Origin: Neobacillus cucumis
GTDB taxonomy: Bacteria; Bacillota; Bacilli; Bacillales_B; DSM-18226
Direction: 5' to 3'
DNA length: 64,000 nt
NCBI RefSeq assembly: GCF_023715505.1
Contig: NZ_JAMBOH010000020.1
Span: 1-64,000, forward strand
The notes beneath the pieces are model-generated. The model ran no database searches, was not told the DNA's origin, and was given only the letters and a program-made list of their open reading frames with translations. This document shows positions 9,243-17,476 of this stretch, in pieces. Made by a program: the position numbers and the translations under genes. Each line of letters starts with the position of its first letter. Within the stretch, counting starts at the first letter, position 1.

Positions 9243-9284
9243 TTAATGAAATCTTAATGTTTTACTAAGGGAACCCAAAAGGTT
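9243..9284 (+). promoter_or_regulatory. Triple 11-bp repeat operator, copy 2, with exporter promoter
   Basis: TTAATGAAATC / TTAATGTTTTA / CTAAGGGAACC, then CAAAAGGTT. It is followed by TATACT (9291-9296) as -10. The -35 position (about 9268-9273) has no consensus and is covered by the third repeat, typical of an activator-dependent promoter. The exporter gene begins about 100 bp downstream. The same motif precedes the regulator's own operon. Confidence 0.62.
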
Positions 9285-9396
9285 GTTTTATATACTTGAA
9301 ATGCCCAATTCAATTTCAATACAAAATTTAAATTCTCGACAGAAAACTATAAGGTTATTTGGGTTTAGTCATAAAAAGAGATTGGAGAGGAAATAA

Positions 9397-12300
9397 ATGA
9401 AAAAATTAGTAGAGGCAACCATGCAAAGAGCCATTCTTATGATCGTATGTGTTGTTATCATTTTGGCTTGGGGAGGAATTTCAGCCTACCAAATGCAACG
9501 AGATTATTTGCCTGGGATTAACAATACAACCCTTTCCGTCAGTATGAAAGTTCCTGGTTATCAAGCTGAACAAGTTAAACAGCAAGTGACCGATAATCTG
9601 GCAAGTGCTGTCAAAGTAGTAGACGGACTTTCCAATGTAGAAAGCACATCTTATGATGGCGGATTATTTATGAGTTTGTATTTCCCTATGAATACAGACA
9701 TGAAGATGGCAGAAGATCAAGTAAACAAAGCACTAGCTAATGCTGATCTACCATCAACTATTACAAACACGCCGTCCGTAACGCGTTTAACAACAAGTTC
9801 ATTCCCGATTTTGACTTACAGCGTAACAAGTTCAAAATTGGATGAACAAACATTACGTTCCACCGCAACACAGGAAATTGTTAAGCAGTTAAAATCTGTT
9901 CCTGGTGTATCGGATGTATCCGTCATTGGGGGAGCAAAAGATGGATATGTATTGACAGTACGAATGAAAGACCTTATGAAAAACGGATTAACTTTGGATG
10001 ATGTGAATAAATCATTTGCTTTAGCTGTTCCTTCGATGCCACAAGGGAATATTGTAAACAATCAATTATCAATACCCGTATCGTTTGATGGAATACCATT
10101 AAACGAGCAGCAAATGGAAAACGCTACGATTAAGAATAAGGAAGGAAAAGTGATTCCTGTATCAGCGTTCGGTACCATCACTCATTCTTTAAACGACGTA
10201 AAAACAGTGTCTCGAACAAATGGAGCACCAAGTGTTACTTTAAATGTTATCAAGACACCATCGGCCAATATTACCGATGTGGCGGACCAGGTAAAGGACC
10301 GTGTTGAACATCTTCACCTGGATACCGTGAATCCAAAGGATGTTTCGTTCCATGTCTTACTTGACCGTGAAAAAGAATTAAACAGCTCACTGTTCGGTTT
10401 GGTTCGAGAAGGTTTACTCGGTTGTTTATTCTCTATGTTTTGTGTATTCTTCTTCTTCCGAAATGTAAGAAGCACATTATTAATTGCTATTTCGCTGCCA
10501 ATTTCATTACTAGCAACTACGGCATTCTTAAAATCAATGGGTATTACTTTAAACATTTTAACCGTTTCAGGCTTGATTGTAGCGATGGGTCGAATTGTCG
10601 ATGACTCGATTGTTATCTTGGACAACATGTACCGAAAACGGGAAGAACAGCAGGAGAAACCATTACTTTCTATTCTTGCATCATCTGTTGTTGAAATGAT
10701 TCCAGCCATTTTAGGCTCAACTCTTACAACGATCGCCGTTTATATTCCAATTGCATTTGTTGGCGGCGTAATTAGTGCCTCCTATAGCGGGTTTGCGTGG
10801 TCGGTTGTAGTTGCTTTAATCATTTCATTCTTTGTGGCAATGCTTGTCATTCCTGCACTTGCTTTTATGGGATGGAAAAGTGGAAACGGAGAAAAACAAA
10901 CGGTTAAACTCGATTCAAAAATGAAACCAATTCTTCAATCTGCTTTTAAACATAAAAAGGCAATGATAATTGGCTCTATCTTAGTCTTTTTAGCAGCTGG
11001 CATCTATTCTGCCTTTCTTCCAGTAAGTTTATTGCCTAGCGGAAAAATCGACCAAATTGCCATTAAGGCAGAGCTTCCAAAAGGAAGTACGTTAATTCAA
11101 GTAGATTCTGAAGTACAAAAAATCGAGAAAACGTTAAAGTCTAACCCGAAAGTTGATGCGTATTCATCTAATTTTGGTTCAACCATGACACCACAAAGTG
11201 ATGATGTTTTTGACCAGGGTGGAGGCTTTATCACTTATCCAAACGTCGCTAACCTATCCGTTGTATTGAAGAATGATAAAGAAGCTGATTCTGTCATTAA
11301 ACAATTACAACAGCAGCTTCCTACATTATCTAAAGATGTTACTTATACGGTAACAAGCCAGAACATCTCTGGTGATGATTCACAAATGCGTATTCTGTTT
11401 ACAGGTTCGGACCAAGCAACACTGGATCAAGTAGCTCAAGAGGTCAGAACAGAGCTATCGAAAGTAGCCGACCTAAGTGTAGATGGAAAAGTAGATTTAA
11501 CCAATGGCTCTCCAAAGTACAAAATAACTTTTAATCAAAAAGCTATTCAAGATAAAGGAATAAAAGTTGCAGACATATTAACGGTCATTAATCGTTATAT
11601 GTCATCATCAAAAGATGCCACCGTTATCGTTGACCATAAAGCATTTCCTGTTGACCAATATTTAGATCAAATTGCTACAGGAGCAAACTCAAGTATTACC
11701 TTAAATGCTTCTGCTAACGATGTTTTGGCATCTCTTTCGGCAGAAACGTTTAGTGGAACTAATGGTGAAATGATTCGACTTGACCAAATTGCCAAAATTA
11801 CGAAGGATACTACTGCTTCAACAATTAGCGAACGGGATGGTCAGCCATTCTCCCTTGTAACTGCACAGATTACATCAAATGATATTAGTAAGGTGTCAAG
11901 CCAAGCAGAGAAAGCGTTAAGCAGTATAAAACTTCCTAAAGATGTAACCTATTCATTGGGAGGAATTACTGAACAAGTAAAACAAATGATTTTCGATATG
12001 TCTGTTGCCGTTGCATTCTCGATACTTTTAGTATTACTTATCACTTCTTCTATTTTCAAAGGATGGAGAGCACCTTTCTCAGTTCTTTTAAGCATTCCAC
12101 TAGCCTTAAGTGGTGTGGTTATCGCCTTAATTTTATTCCACGGAGAATGGAATTTGGCTGCCTTAATCGGTATTTTAATGCTTACAGGTATTGTAGTAAC
12201 CAACGGTATTGTGTTAATTGACAAGATTGAAAGAAATCGAAAAGTAGGAATGCCTGTTAAAGAAGCTGTATTAAATGGCAGTCTTTCAAGGATTCGCCCA

Positions 12301-12525
12301 ATTTTAATGACAGCTGCAGCAACAGTTCTTACGTTGTTACCACTTGCATTTTCTCATAATGCGGATACGGTCATTTCTCAAACGCTCGGTATTGTCGTAA
12401 TTGGCGGTATGGTAACATCAACAATTAACAGCTTTATTATCATTCCAATTATTTATCAATGGTTGCATCGAAAGTCTGTAACCGAAAACGTGAATATTGC
12501 TGCTAGTCAAAGCAGTATTAACTAA
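9397..12525 (+). CDS. RND-family efflux transporter (SwrC/AcrB-like)
   Basis: 1042-residue resistance-nodulation-division permease, proton-driven export of lipophilic compounds; B. subtilis SwrC (YerP) exports surfactin. The topology is classical: one N-terminal TM, a large periplasm-type loop (about 35-325), six TMs, a second loop and five or six TMs. The proton-relay pair is D402/D403 in MGRIVDDSIVILDN. No membrane-fusion or outer-membrane partner is encoded nearby, as expected for a Gram-positive. GAGAGGAAATAA precedes the ATG. Regulation by the OmpR-type system upstream is inferred from the operator at 9243-9284. Substrate unknown. Confidence 0.92.
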   Translation: MKKLVEATMQRAILMIVCVVIILAWGGISAYQMQRDYLPGINNTTLSVSMKVPGYQAEQVKQQVTDNLASAVKVVDGLSNVESTSYDGGLFMSLYFPMNTDMKMAEDQVNKALANADLPSTITNTPSVTRLTTSSFPILTYSVTSSKLDEQTLRSTATQEIVKQLKSVPGVSDVSVIGGAKDGYVLTVRMKDLMKNGLTLDDVNKSFALAVPSMPQGNIVNNQLSIPVSFDGIPLNEQQMENATIKNKEGKVIPVSAFGTITHSLNDVKTVSRTNGAPSVTLNVIKTPSANITDVADQVKDRVEHLHLDTVNPKDVSFHVLLDREKELNSSLFGLVREGLLGCLFSMFCVFFFFRNVRSTLLIAISLPISLLATTAFLKSMGITLNILTVSGLIVAMGRIVDDSIVILDNMYRKREEQQEKPLLSILASSVVEMIPAILGSTLTTIAVYIPIAFVGGVISASYSGFAWSVVVALIISFFVAMLVIPALAFMGWKSGNGEKQTVKLDSKMKPILQSAFKHKKAMIIGSILVFLAAGIYSAFLPVSLLPSGKIDQIAIKAELPKGSTLIQVDSEVQKIEKTLKSNPKVDAYSSNFGSTMTPQSDDVFDQGGGFITYPNVANLSVVLKNDKEADSVIKQLQQQLPTLSKDVTYTVTSQNISGDDSQMRILFTGSDQATLDQVAQEVRTELSKVADLSVDGKVDLTNGSPKYKITFNQKAIQDKGIKVADILTVINRYMSSSKDATVIVDHKAFPVDQYLDQIATGANSSITLNASANDVLASLSAETFSGTNGEMIRLDQIAKITKDTTASTISERDGQPFSLVTAQITSNDISKVSSQAEKALSSIKLPKDVTYSLGGITEQVKQMIFDMSVAVAFSILLVLLITSSIFKGWRAPFSVLLSIPLALSGVVIALILFHGEWNLAALIGILMLTGIVVTNGIVLIDKIERNRKVGMPVKEAVLNGSLSRIRPILMTAAATVLTLLPLAFSHNADTVISQTLGIVVIGGMVTSTINSFIIIPIIYQWLHRKSVTENVNIAASQSSIN

Positions 12526-12540
12526 TGTAAGGCCCACAAA

Positions 12541-12577
12541 ACAAGGCACCCTAATTATATAGATGCCTTGTTTTTTT
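12541..12577 (+). terminator. Terminator of the RND exporter gene
   Basis: ACAAGGCA and TGCCTTGT pair around a 15-nt loop and are followed by seven T. Confidence 0.88.
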
Positions 12578-12708
12578 ACGCTTAATTTATATATTTAAAA
12601 TACAATTGTTAACACTAATAGTTATAGCAACAAGGTAATACCTAATCCTATATACTTCATATCATTCCAACTTTACATTATAATGTTGTACCATTAAGGG
12701 GGAATTAG

Positions 12709-13110
12709 ATGGAAAAGCAAAATGCTTTAACAAAGTTAAAAAGTTACGCCAAAAAATTGAAACAAAATTTATTTGTACTTTATTTATCCTATAAAGATAG
12801 CAGAGTTCCTTGGTATGCTAAGTTAGTTGCTATTTGTGTTGTTGCCTATGCTTTTAGTCCAATTGATTTAATCCCTGATTTCATTCCTGTTTTAGGTTAT
12901 CTGGATGACCTTATTATCGTTCCTCTTGGCATTTCATTGGCATTGAAATTAATACCACCACAAGTTATTGAAGAAAATAGGGTTAATGCTGAAGAAATCA
13001 GGAAAAAAGGAAAACCTAAAAATTGGTTTGTTGGTATTATATTTATTCTGATATGGGTTTTACTTGCTTATTGGGTTGGTAAGGCATTATTTGAAATATT
13101 TCGTTATTAA
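12709..13110 (+). CDS. YkvA/DUF1232 family membrane protein
   Basis: 133 residues. The DUF1232 core is clear: VPWYAKLVAICVVAYAFSPI followed by DLIPDFIPVLGYLDDLIIVP (residues about 33-73). A second hydrophobic helix ends the protein. The N-terminus is basic and amphipathic. The family is common in Bacillus and has no established biochemical role. AAGGGGGAATT precedes the ATG, and a terminator at 13137-13163 closes this single-gene unit. Confidence 0.88.
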   Translation: MEKQNALTKLKSYAKKLKQNLFVLYLSYKDSRVPWYAKLVAICVVAYAFSPIDLIPDFIPVLGYLDDLIIVPLGISLALKLIPPQVIEENRVNAEEIRKKGKPKNWFVGIIFILIWVLLAYWVGKALFEIFRY

Positions 13111-13136
13111 TAAAATGGTTAGGTATGGACGTTCTA

Positions 13137-13163
13137 GGATATGCTTTTTTTCATATCCTTTTT
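13137..13163 (+). terminator. Terminator behind the DUF1232 gene
   Basis: GGATATG and CATATCC pair around a T-rich loop and are followed by TTTTT. Confidence 0.75.
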
Positions 13164-13316
13164 CACTAATCTCACTTTTTTATTTAAATAATTGCGTTAG
13201 TAGCCAATATTAATCATTAATCTATACACTTTTCGCTTTCCCCTTCTTCCACTAACCTGCCTTTAGTTCATAAGAAAAGGTGTTTGCCCTTTGTTTAGAA
13301 ACCACCTCCTGTCTTT

Positions 13317-13784
13317 CTATTCAATAAAGTCTACCTCATTTTCCAGACACCATTTAATGGCAATTTGTTTAAAACACTCGTCCCGGTATGTATACCATTT
13401 GGTTTCTATTCCAAACTCTATAATTTTTTCCTTAAATCTCCTAAAGGCACCCTTTCCATTAATTGCCCTAGATAAGGATTCTTGCTTTCGTTGATCACTT
13501 ACAGTTAGGCAAAAGTTTTCCATTATCTCATATTCATTCACATCATATTTAGTAGGTAATTCTATATAATTTTCAAAGTTTTCAACCACATCGATTGCAA
13601 CCATTCTATTCTCACGTTCCCATTCAGGTAAATGATCCAACGATTGTTCGTCTTCAGCAGCTCTTAAGTTCTCCGATGTCACTAACAATATCTCACCGGT
13701 TTTACTATTTAAGAATGAACATGAGTCTTCAAACTGCACTTCCATTTCCTCAATAATATCTTTCAATTTAACTTGAATACTCAT
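13317..13784 (-). CDS. UPF0158 family protein
   Basis: 155 residues, acidic and soluble. Typical UPF0158 features: an N-terminal segment KLKDIIEEMEVQFEDS, a strand with TGEILLVTSENL, ELPTKYDVNEYEIMENF in the middle, and the closing GAFRRFKEKIIEFG with a following EWY-like WYTYRDE. No catalytic function is known. AAAAGGTGAT precedes the start. It stands alone between an exporter region and an IS remnant. Confidence 0.85.
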   Translation of the reverse strand: MSIQVKLKDIIEEMEVQFEDSCSFLNSKTGEILLVTSENLRAAEDEQSLDHLPEWERENRMVAIDVVENFENYIELPTKYDVNEYEIMENFCLTVSDQRKQESLSRAINGKGAFRRFKEKIIEFGIETKWYTYRDECFKQIAIKWCLENEVDFIE

Positions 13785-13857
13785 TATTAGATCACCTTTT
13801 GATAATTTTATATTTATGCACTCGTAACTTTAAGAAATTTCTTCACAATCTAAACTA

Positions 13858-14253
13858 TTATCCTCTTTCATTTTTCTCTTCACCATCCCTAAATAAATAA
13901 TAATGCTTACAACTCCGATTGAACAGAGCTTCGACACCTTTCTCGTTGTATTTCTTTTCCCACGACCAAATTGTACTAGGTGCAGATATGTCAAAATGAA
14001 GAGCAGTTTCGGGTAATGATGCCCTGTTACTCCACATCCAATCTAGTACTTCCAACTTAAACTTACCACTAAACACTTTTAGGACTTCGTATATTGAACG
14101 CTTTATCCCCATATTTTTTGTATCGATTTACCCAATCTATTACAGTTAGATGACTACTAATGCCATACTTTTTTGTCAGTTCTTTCCTCACCCCTCCTTC
14201 TAAATACTCTGATACAACCTTTTTTCTATATTCACTTAAAAACTTTACATACT
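13858..14253 (-). pseudogene. IS3-family orfA transposase remnant
   Basis: Helix-turn-helix protein of an IS3/IS150-type element, broken. From 14253 the minus strand reads SEYRKKVVSEYLEGG, KELTKKYGISSHLTVIDWVN and KYGDKAFNIRSPKS, then a stop. One base out of frame the rest continues from 14112 as SGKFKLEVLDWMWSNRASLP, SAPSTIWSWEKKYNEKGVEA and stops at 13858. There is no start codon for the first part and no orfB behind it. A CCCCTTAA/TTAAGGGG inverted repeat at 14260-14295 lies at its upstream edge. Confidence 0.75.
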
Positions 14254-14305
14254 AAAAATCCCCTTAAATTGGATGATTAGTCCGCCTTAAGGGGGTCATT
14301 TCATT

Positions 14306-14362
14306 TTGGAAGATTTTTTGTTACGATTCTCCATACAGAAATATTGTACTTATTAAAATAAA
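14306..14362. repeat. Second copy of a ~57-bp intergenic sequence
   Basis: TTGGAAGATTTTTTGTT, a variable tetranucleotide, then TTCTCCATACAGAAATATTG and CTTATT. It matches 4945-5001 with few differences. The other copy is the right half of a terminator. Here the left arm of that terminator is missing and the IS3 remnant lies beside it. Confidence 0.6.
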
Positions 14363-14453
14363 ACTCTCCCATTACTTGGAAAAAGTTAAAGGGATCATCC
14401 ATAATGAAGTATTTCATCATTTAATTTACCTTAATAACATTGTTATGAAAAGA

Positions 14454-14927
14454 CTAATTATCTGAATTGTATTGCTTAATTGATTGTTCCACTAAATACT
14501 GAATCCCATATATTAAAATTGCCCAAACTAAACTCATAAAACCCCATGTACGATTACTCCACTTTTTAAATTTAAATAATCCAACTTTTTGAGAGATAAA
14601 GAAATAAGGGAAAGCATTAATCCAATCTATAACTACATTTGTAACTAAGTATTTAGAGAAATTACCATATGTTAGCTTAAATATCCACAATGTGCCAACA
14701 AAATAAGGACCTAGAAAGTATGTAAAATCAATAGGACCCGGAGATATAGGATTTTTATTTATCCACCATTGTTTCTTATTAGCAATCACACTTGTTGCAC
14801 TTAGGCATAAATTAACAAGACTAGCTACAGGCAAAAATCTAAAAAAGGAACGTTTTCCCATCAAAGGAACAGTTAGCCACGGAATGATTAACTGAGCTAA
14901 AGAGAATACTTTTTTTTTATCTATCAT
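14454..14927 (-). CDS. CBO0543-like membrane protein
   Basis: 157 residues with four or five predicted membrane helices (about 12-30, 35-50, 68-85, 92-118, 128-150). No catalytic motif. The segment SQKVGLFKFKKWSNRTW resembles the corresponding region of the protein at 19437-19925 (NSRLFKWNKWS). Both look like the CBO0543 family of uncharacterised Bacillus/Clostridium membrane proteins. TAGGGGTGAGTT precedes the ATG. Function unknown. Confidence 0.65.
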   Translation of the reverse strand: MIDKKKVFSLAQLIIPWLTVPLMGKRSFFRFLPVASLVNLCLSATSVIANKKQWWINKNPISPGPIDFTYFLGPYFVGTLWIFKLTYGNFSKYLVTNVVIDWINAFPYFFISQKVGLFKFKKWSNRTWGFMSLVWAILIYGIQYLVEQSIKQYNSDN

Positions 14928-15146
14928 AACTCACCCCTAAAAACGTGTTTAGGTATATTATCAACCTCTCTCTTGGAAAAAATGAGTTGTCGGATGAAAA
15001 TAATCGTTATTCAAACTACTTCCCCGTGCTGCTTTTTTCCGCCAGTTCTATAAGGAAAGCCCCGTCTTCTAAATTCTTATAATTGAATTTCGAAACATCT
15101 TATTAATATGAATTTCTGCTGTATTAAATCCTATAAAAAAACCCTA

Positions 15147-15761
15147 TCAATTGTATCTGAAGGGGTTTTGCTTGGTTAAACGCACACAATAATGAATAGC
15201 TGTCTCGTAATCCTCCGTCGTATCAACATCCATGATTACTCCCGGATCCTCTACATTCAAGTATTCCTTTTCATAACAATTAAGGATTGCACGCAAATTA
15301 CTTTCTGGCTTGGTTTCGAGAATATCCTGTTTCACTTGCTTTGATAATTGGATGGGGTGACCGCCTTTATATTGAAAGCTGGGAATCACTACGTTTCCTT
15401 TGTGTTCTGCTAGTAGCTGAACCGTCTCTTTTTTTACAAGCGGACAATCTCCAGGTGTTAAAAAGAAGGATGAGGCACTTATTTCGTTGCAGCCCTTTTG
15501 AATGGAAGAAAACATTCCTTGATGAAAGTTTTCATTATAAACAAACCTTATCTGAAATGAATAGGCATTTTCATGGCAGATTTTTGCGATTTCCTCTTGA
15601 ATGAGTTCCGCTTTAAACCCGGCTACGACAATGACTCTGCTGCATAGCCCTTCAAATTTAGAAATCGTTTGCTCCAACACAGACATTTGCCCGAGTGGCA
15701 ATGTCATTTTAAATGCATTCGCTCGACTTGAATATCCAGCAGCTAAGACGATCGCTTCCAT
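15147..15761 (-). CDS. MobA/MocA-like nucleotidyltransferase
   Basis: 204-residue GT-A-fold NTP transferase, the family of MocA (molybdenum cofactor cytidylyltransferase) and PucB. Signature EAIVLAAGYSSR for nucleotide binding, with the metal-binding LTPGDCPLV near residue 105 and VIMDVDTTEDYE close to the end. The lysine usual after GxSxRxG is shifted (NAFKMTLPLG), as in the family. The start at 15761 (M4 of the longest frame) is chosen because AGGGTGA lies five bases before it. No molybdoenzyme gene is adjacent, so the substrate is not fixed by context. Confidence 0.82.
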   Translation of the reverse strand: MEAIVLAAGYSSRANAFKMTLPLGQMSVLEQTISKFEGLCSRVIVVAGFKAELIQEEIAKICHENAYSFQIRFVYNENFHQGMFSSIQKGCNEISASSFFLTPGDCPLVKKETVQLLAEHKGNVVIPSFQYKGGHPIQLSKQVKQDILETKPESNLRAILNCYEKEYLNVEDPGVIMDVDTTEDYETAIHYCVRLTKQNPFRYN

Positions 15762-15926
15762 TTTAGTCACCCTCTGTATTCCGTTAAAAATTCATCTATT
15801 TATTGTAAGGTTATTCCTACATTATCTTGAATATGATCTAAAATTGGATCATGTTCATCTTGGTCCACACTTCCTTGCTAAAAACACACCTCTCCGAGCT
15901 AAAAAGTATGACACCGTGTCAAGTAT

Positions 15927-16577
15927 TCACATACCTAATGAGTCTTTTAGAAAAGTTGTTAAATATTCGACACTGGTTATTTTTTTATTACATTCGCTGC
16001 TATTGGCACAAATAAAATTGCCGATGGCCTTGTAATAATCCGGATTTTTAGATTTTTTCGCTTTTGTGACGGTGGAAAAATAGGCAACCTCTCCAAAACA
16101 ATTACAGAAAGAACAAATATTATTTTTACTAGTCGGTGTAATACTACATTCGATGCCTACCATTTTTCCATCCAGTTCATATACAATAAATTTTTTATTA
16201 GATCTTAGATCGTTCCAGCTTAAATAGGTCAGCTGGCTGTGGTCAATTTTTGATAAATCAGGAAGCTTTAATTTTTTATTCTTCGGAAACATCTTTTTCA
16301 GCTGCTCTTCGGTGATTTTTGGAAAGGGAAGCAAATAGTCTGAAAGACGCTTGATATATTGCTCATACTCAACATCTGTTTTTAGTCTGGAAAGATCCAG
16401 CATTTCTTGTTGATCCAATGATGCATTTGGAATGAGATCTAAGATTTTGGCATTGGCTAAGTCGATCACAGCAGCCAACACGTTTGGGGGTACATTCTTT
16501 TTAGTACTTTCCTTAATCATAGCAATCTGTTTTTTTATAAAATTCAACTGCTCATTTATAATAAATTTTTCTGTCAT
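15927..16577 (-). CDS. FusB/FusC-type elongation factor G-binding protein
   Basis: 216 residues, the length of staphylococcal FusB. These proteins bind EF-G and release it from ribosomes stalled by fusidic acid. An N-terminal helical bundle is followed by a C-terminal treble-clef zinc domain whose ligands are visible: C155 and C158 (ICSFCNCFGE) and C190 and C196 (NFICANSSEC). The motif LTYLSWNDLRSNKKFIVYE is also characteristic. Chromosomal homologues are frequent in Bacillus. Actual fusidic acid resistance cannot be read from the sequence; a housekeeping role in ribosome rescue is equally possible. Confidence 0.85.
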   Translation of the reverse strand: MTEKFIINEQLNFIKKQIAMIKESTKKNVPPNVLAAVIDLANAKILDLIPNASLDQQEMLDLSRLKTDVEYEQYIKRLSDYLLPFPKITEEQLKKMFPKNKKLKLPDLSKIDHSQLTYLSWNDLRSNKKFIVYELDGKMVGIECSITPTSKNNICSFCNCFGEVAYFSTVTKAKKSKNPDYYKAIGNFICANSSECNKKITSVEYLTTFLKDSLGM

Positions 16578-16678
16578 TACATTTCTCTCCTATTATTTGC
16601 TGACTTCTCTTACACTTATTTTAAAAAATGCGGCAAAATACTAAAATGGAGAAAATGACTTAGAACCGTTTTTTACAT

Positions 16679-16708
16679 AAAAAACACTGATGAAGGATTT
16701 CACCAGTG
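16679..16708 (-). terminator. Terminator behind the CD3324-family gene
   Basis: CACTGATGAA pairs with TTCACCAGTG (one mismatch pair), and six T follow on the minus strand, just past the stop at 16717. Confidence 0.75.
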
Positions 16709-16716
16709 CTGTTTGC

Positions 16717-16986
16717 CTACTTTTTATGCGAATAAACAATTTTCTTAATGGTTTCGGTTGAGAGGTAATATTCCTTAGCTAGCTGCTGAATACTGCTGCC
16801 ACTATTGAAGGAATTTTTAATAGCGGCATTACGGTGATCAAGCATCCGTCTCCCGCCACTTGAGGTTCCCCATTTCCGATGCTCCGTTTCCGGCTTAGGA
16901 ATATAAAGAGTTTCCCCCTGTACATACTTTTGGATTTCCACAATTAGCTTTTCGGGTAAAACTTTTGCTGCATTAAGATATTTCAA
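16717..16986 (-). CDS. CD3324-family helix-turn-helix protein
   Basis: 89 residues. Features of the CD3324 family: NAAKVLPEKLIVEIQKYVQG at the start, TLYIPKPE, the GTSSGGRRMLDHRNAAI linker, and a C-terminal Mor-like helix-turn-helix (SIQQLAKEYYLSTETIKKIV). Members are presumed small DNA-binding proteins of unknown target. TTG start at 16986 behind AAGGGGCGGG. Single gene with its own terminator. Confidence 0.82.
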   Translation of the reverse strand: MKYLNAAKVLPEKLIVEIQKYVQGETLYIPKPETEHRKWGTSSGGRRMLDHRNAAIKNSFNSGSSIQQLAKEYYLSTETIKKIVYSHKK

Positions 16987-17040
16987 TTTTGCCCGCCCCT
17001 TATTTTGAATTTTTAAAAAATAAGGTGCAAAGCCAAAATA

Positions 17041-17166
17041 TTAGAAAAGCTGTTTAGCGATAATTAAATGTTTCGCCCCACGCAAAGTATCGCCTTTCCA
17101 ATAATAGGCTTTGCATGAGTGGAAGAAGTACCAGACAATCTTAAATGATTCTCCATCTGTTAACAC
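17041..17166 (-). CDS. Possible 41-residue peptide (unrecognised)
   Basis: Minus-strand frame from GTG 17166: it contains SFKIVWYFFHSCKAYYWKGD and then TLRGAKHLIIAKQLF before TAA. The composition is protein-like (aromatic, no repeats) but I do not recognise the family. AAAGGGG is almost touching the GTG, an unfavourable spacing, so this could instead be the tail of a lost larger gene. Low confidence. Confidence 0.3.
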   Translation of the reverse strand: MLTDGESFKIVWYFFHSCKAYYWKGDTLRGAKHLIIAKQLF

Positions 17167-17440
17167 CCCCTTTAATATGTAATTATATCGAAATTTACTA
17201 TCCGAATGAATCAATTTAGCTTTGTTTTTTTATGGGGTTTTCCGATAGACTTCACTTGTTAGTGTCCACCACCACATCAATCTGCTCGTTGAACAAGGAT
17301 TACACATTGAATTTGATAAGTCTCTGTCATTTGAAATACAAATGATGTAGTAGATATTCTTTAATTTGCTGTTTAGTGCTTTTATTGCTACGACTAACGA
17401 CGAATAAAACCAAGAATATGTAAAGGTTCCCTCCAACATA

Positions 17441-17476
17441 TTGGAACGAACGTTCATTCGTGTATATAATTATAAT
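17441..17476 (+). promoter_or_regulatory. LexA/DinR box and promoter of the dinB-like gene, cut off by the IS
   Basis: TTGGAA (17441-17446), 18 bp, TATAAT (17465-17470) form a sigma-A promoter. GAACGAACGTTC (17444-17455) overlaps the -35 and fits the Bacillus LexA consensus GAAC-RNRY-GTTC exactly. It reads towards the dinB-like gene at 18914 but the IS4 element begins at 17477. Confidence 0.72.

Noticed and set aside
14990..15070. Possible further group II intron or dispersed repeat (CCGTGCTGCTTTTTTCC region)
   Set aside because: Resembles short stretches near 4255 and 20465, but too briefly to call a repeat.
17230..17457. 75-codon minus-strand frame
   Set aside because: Covers the LexA-box promoter, has no ribosome binding site and no family resemblance.
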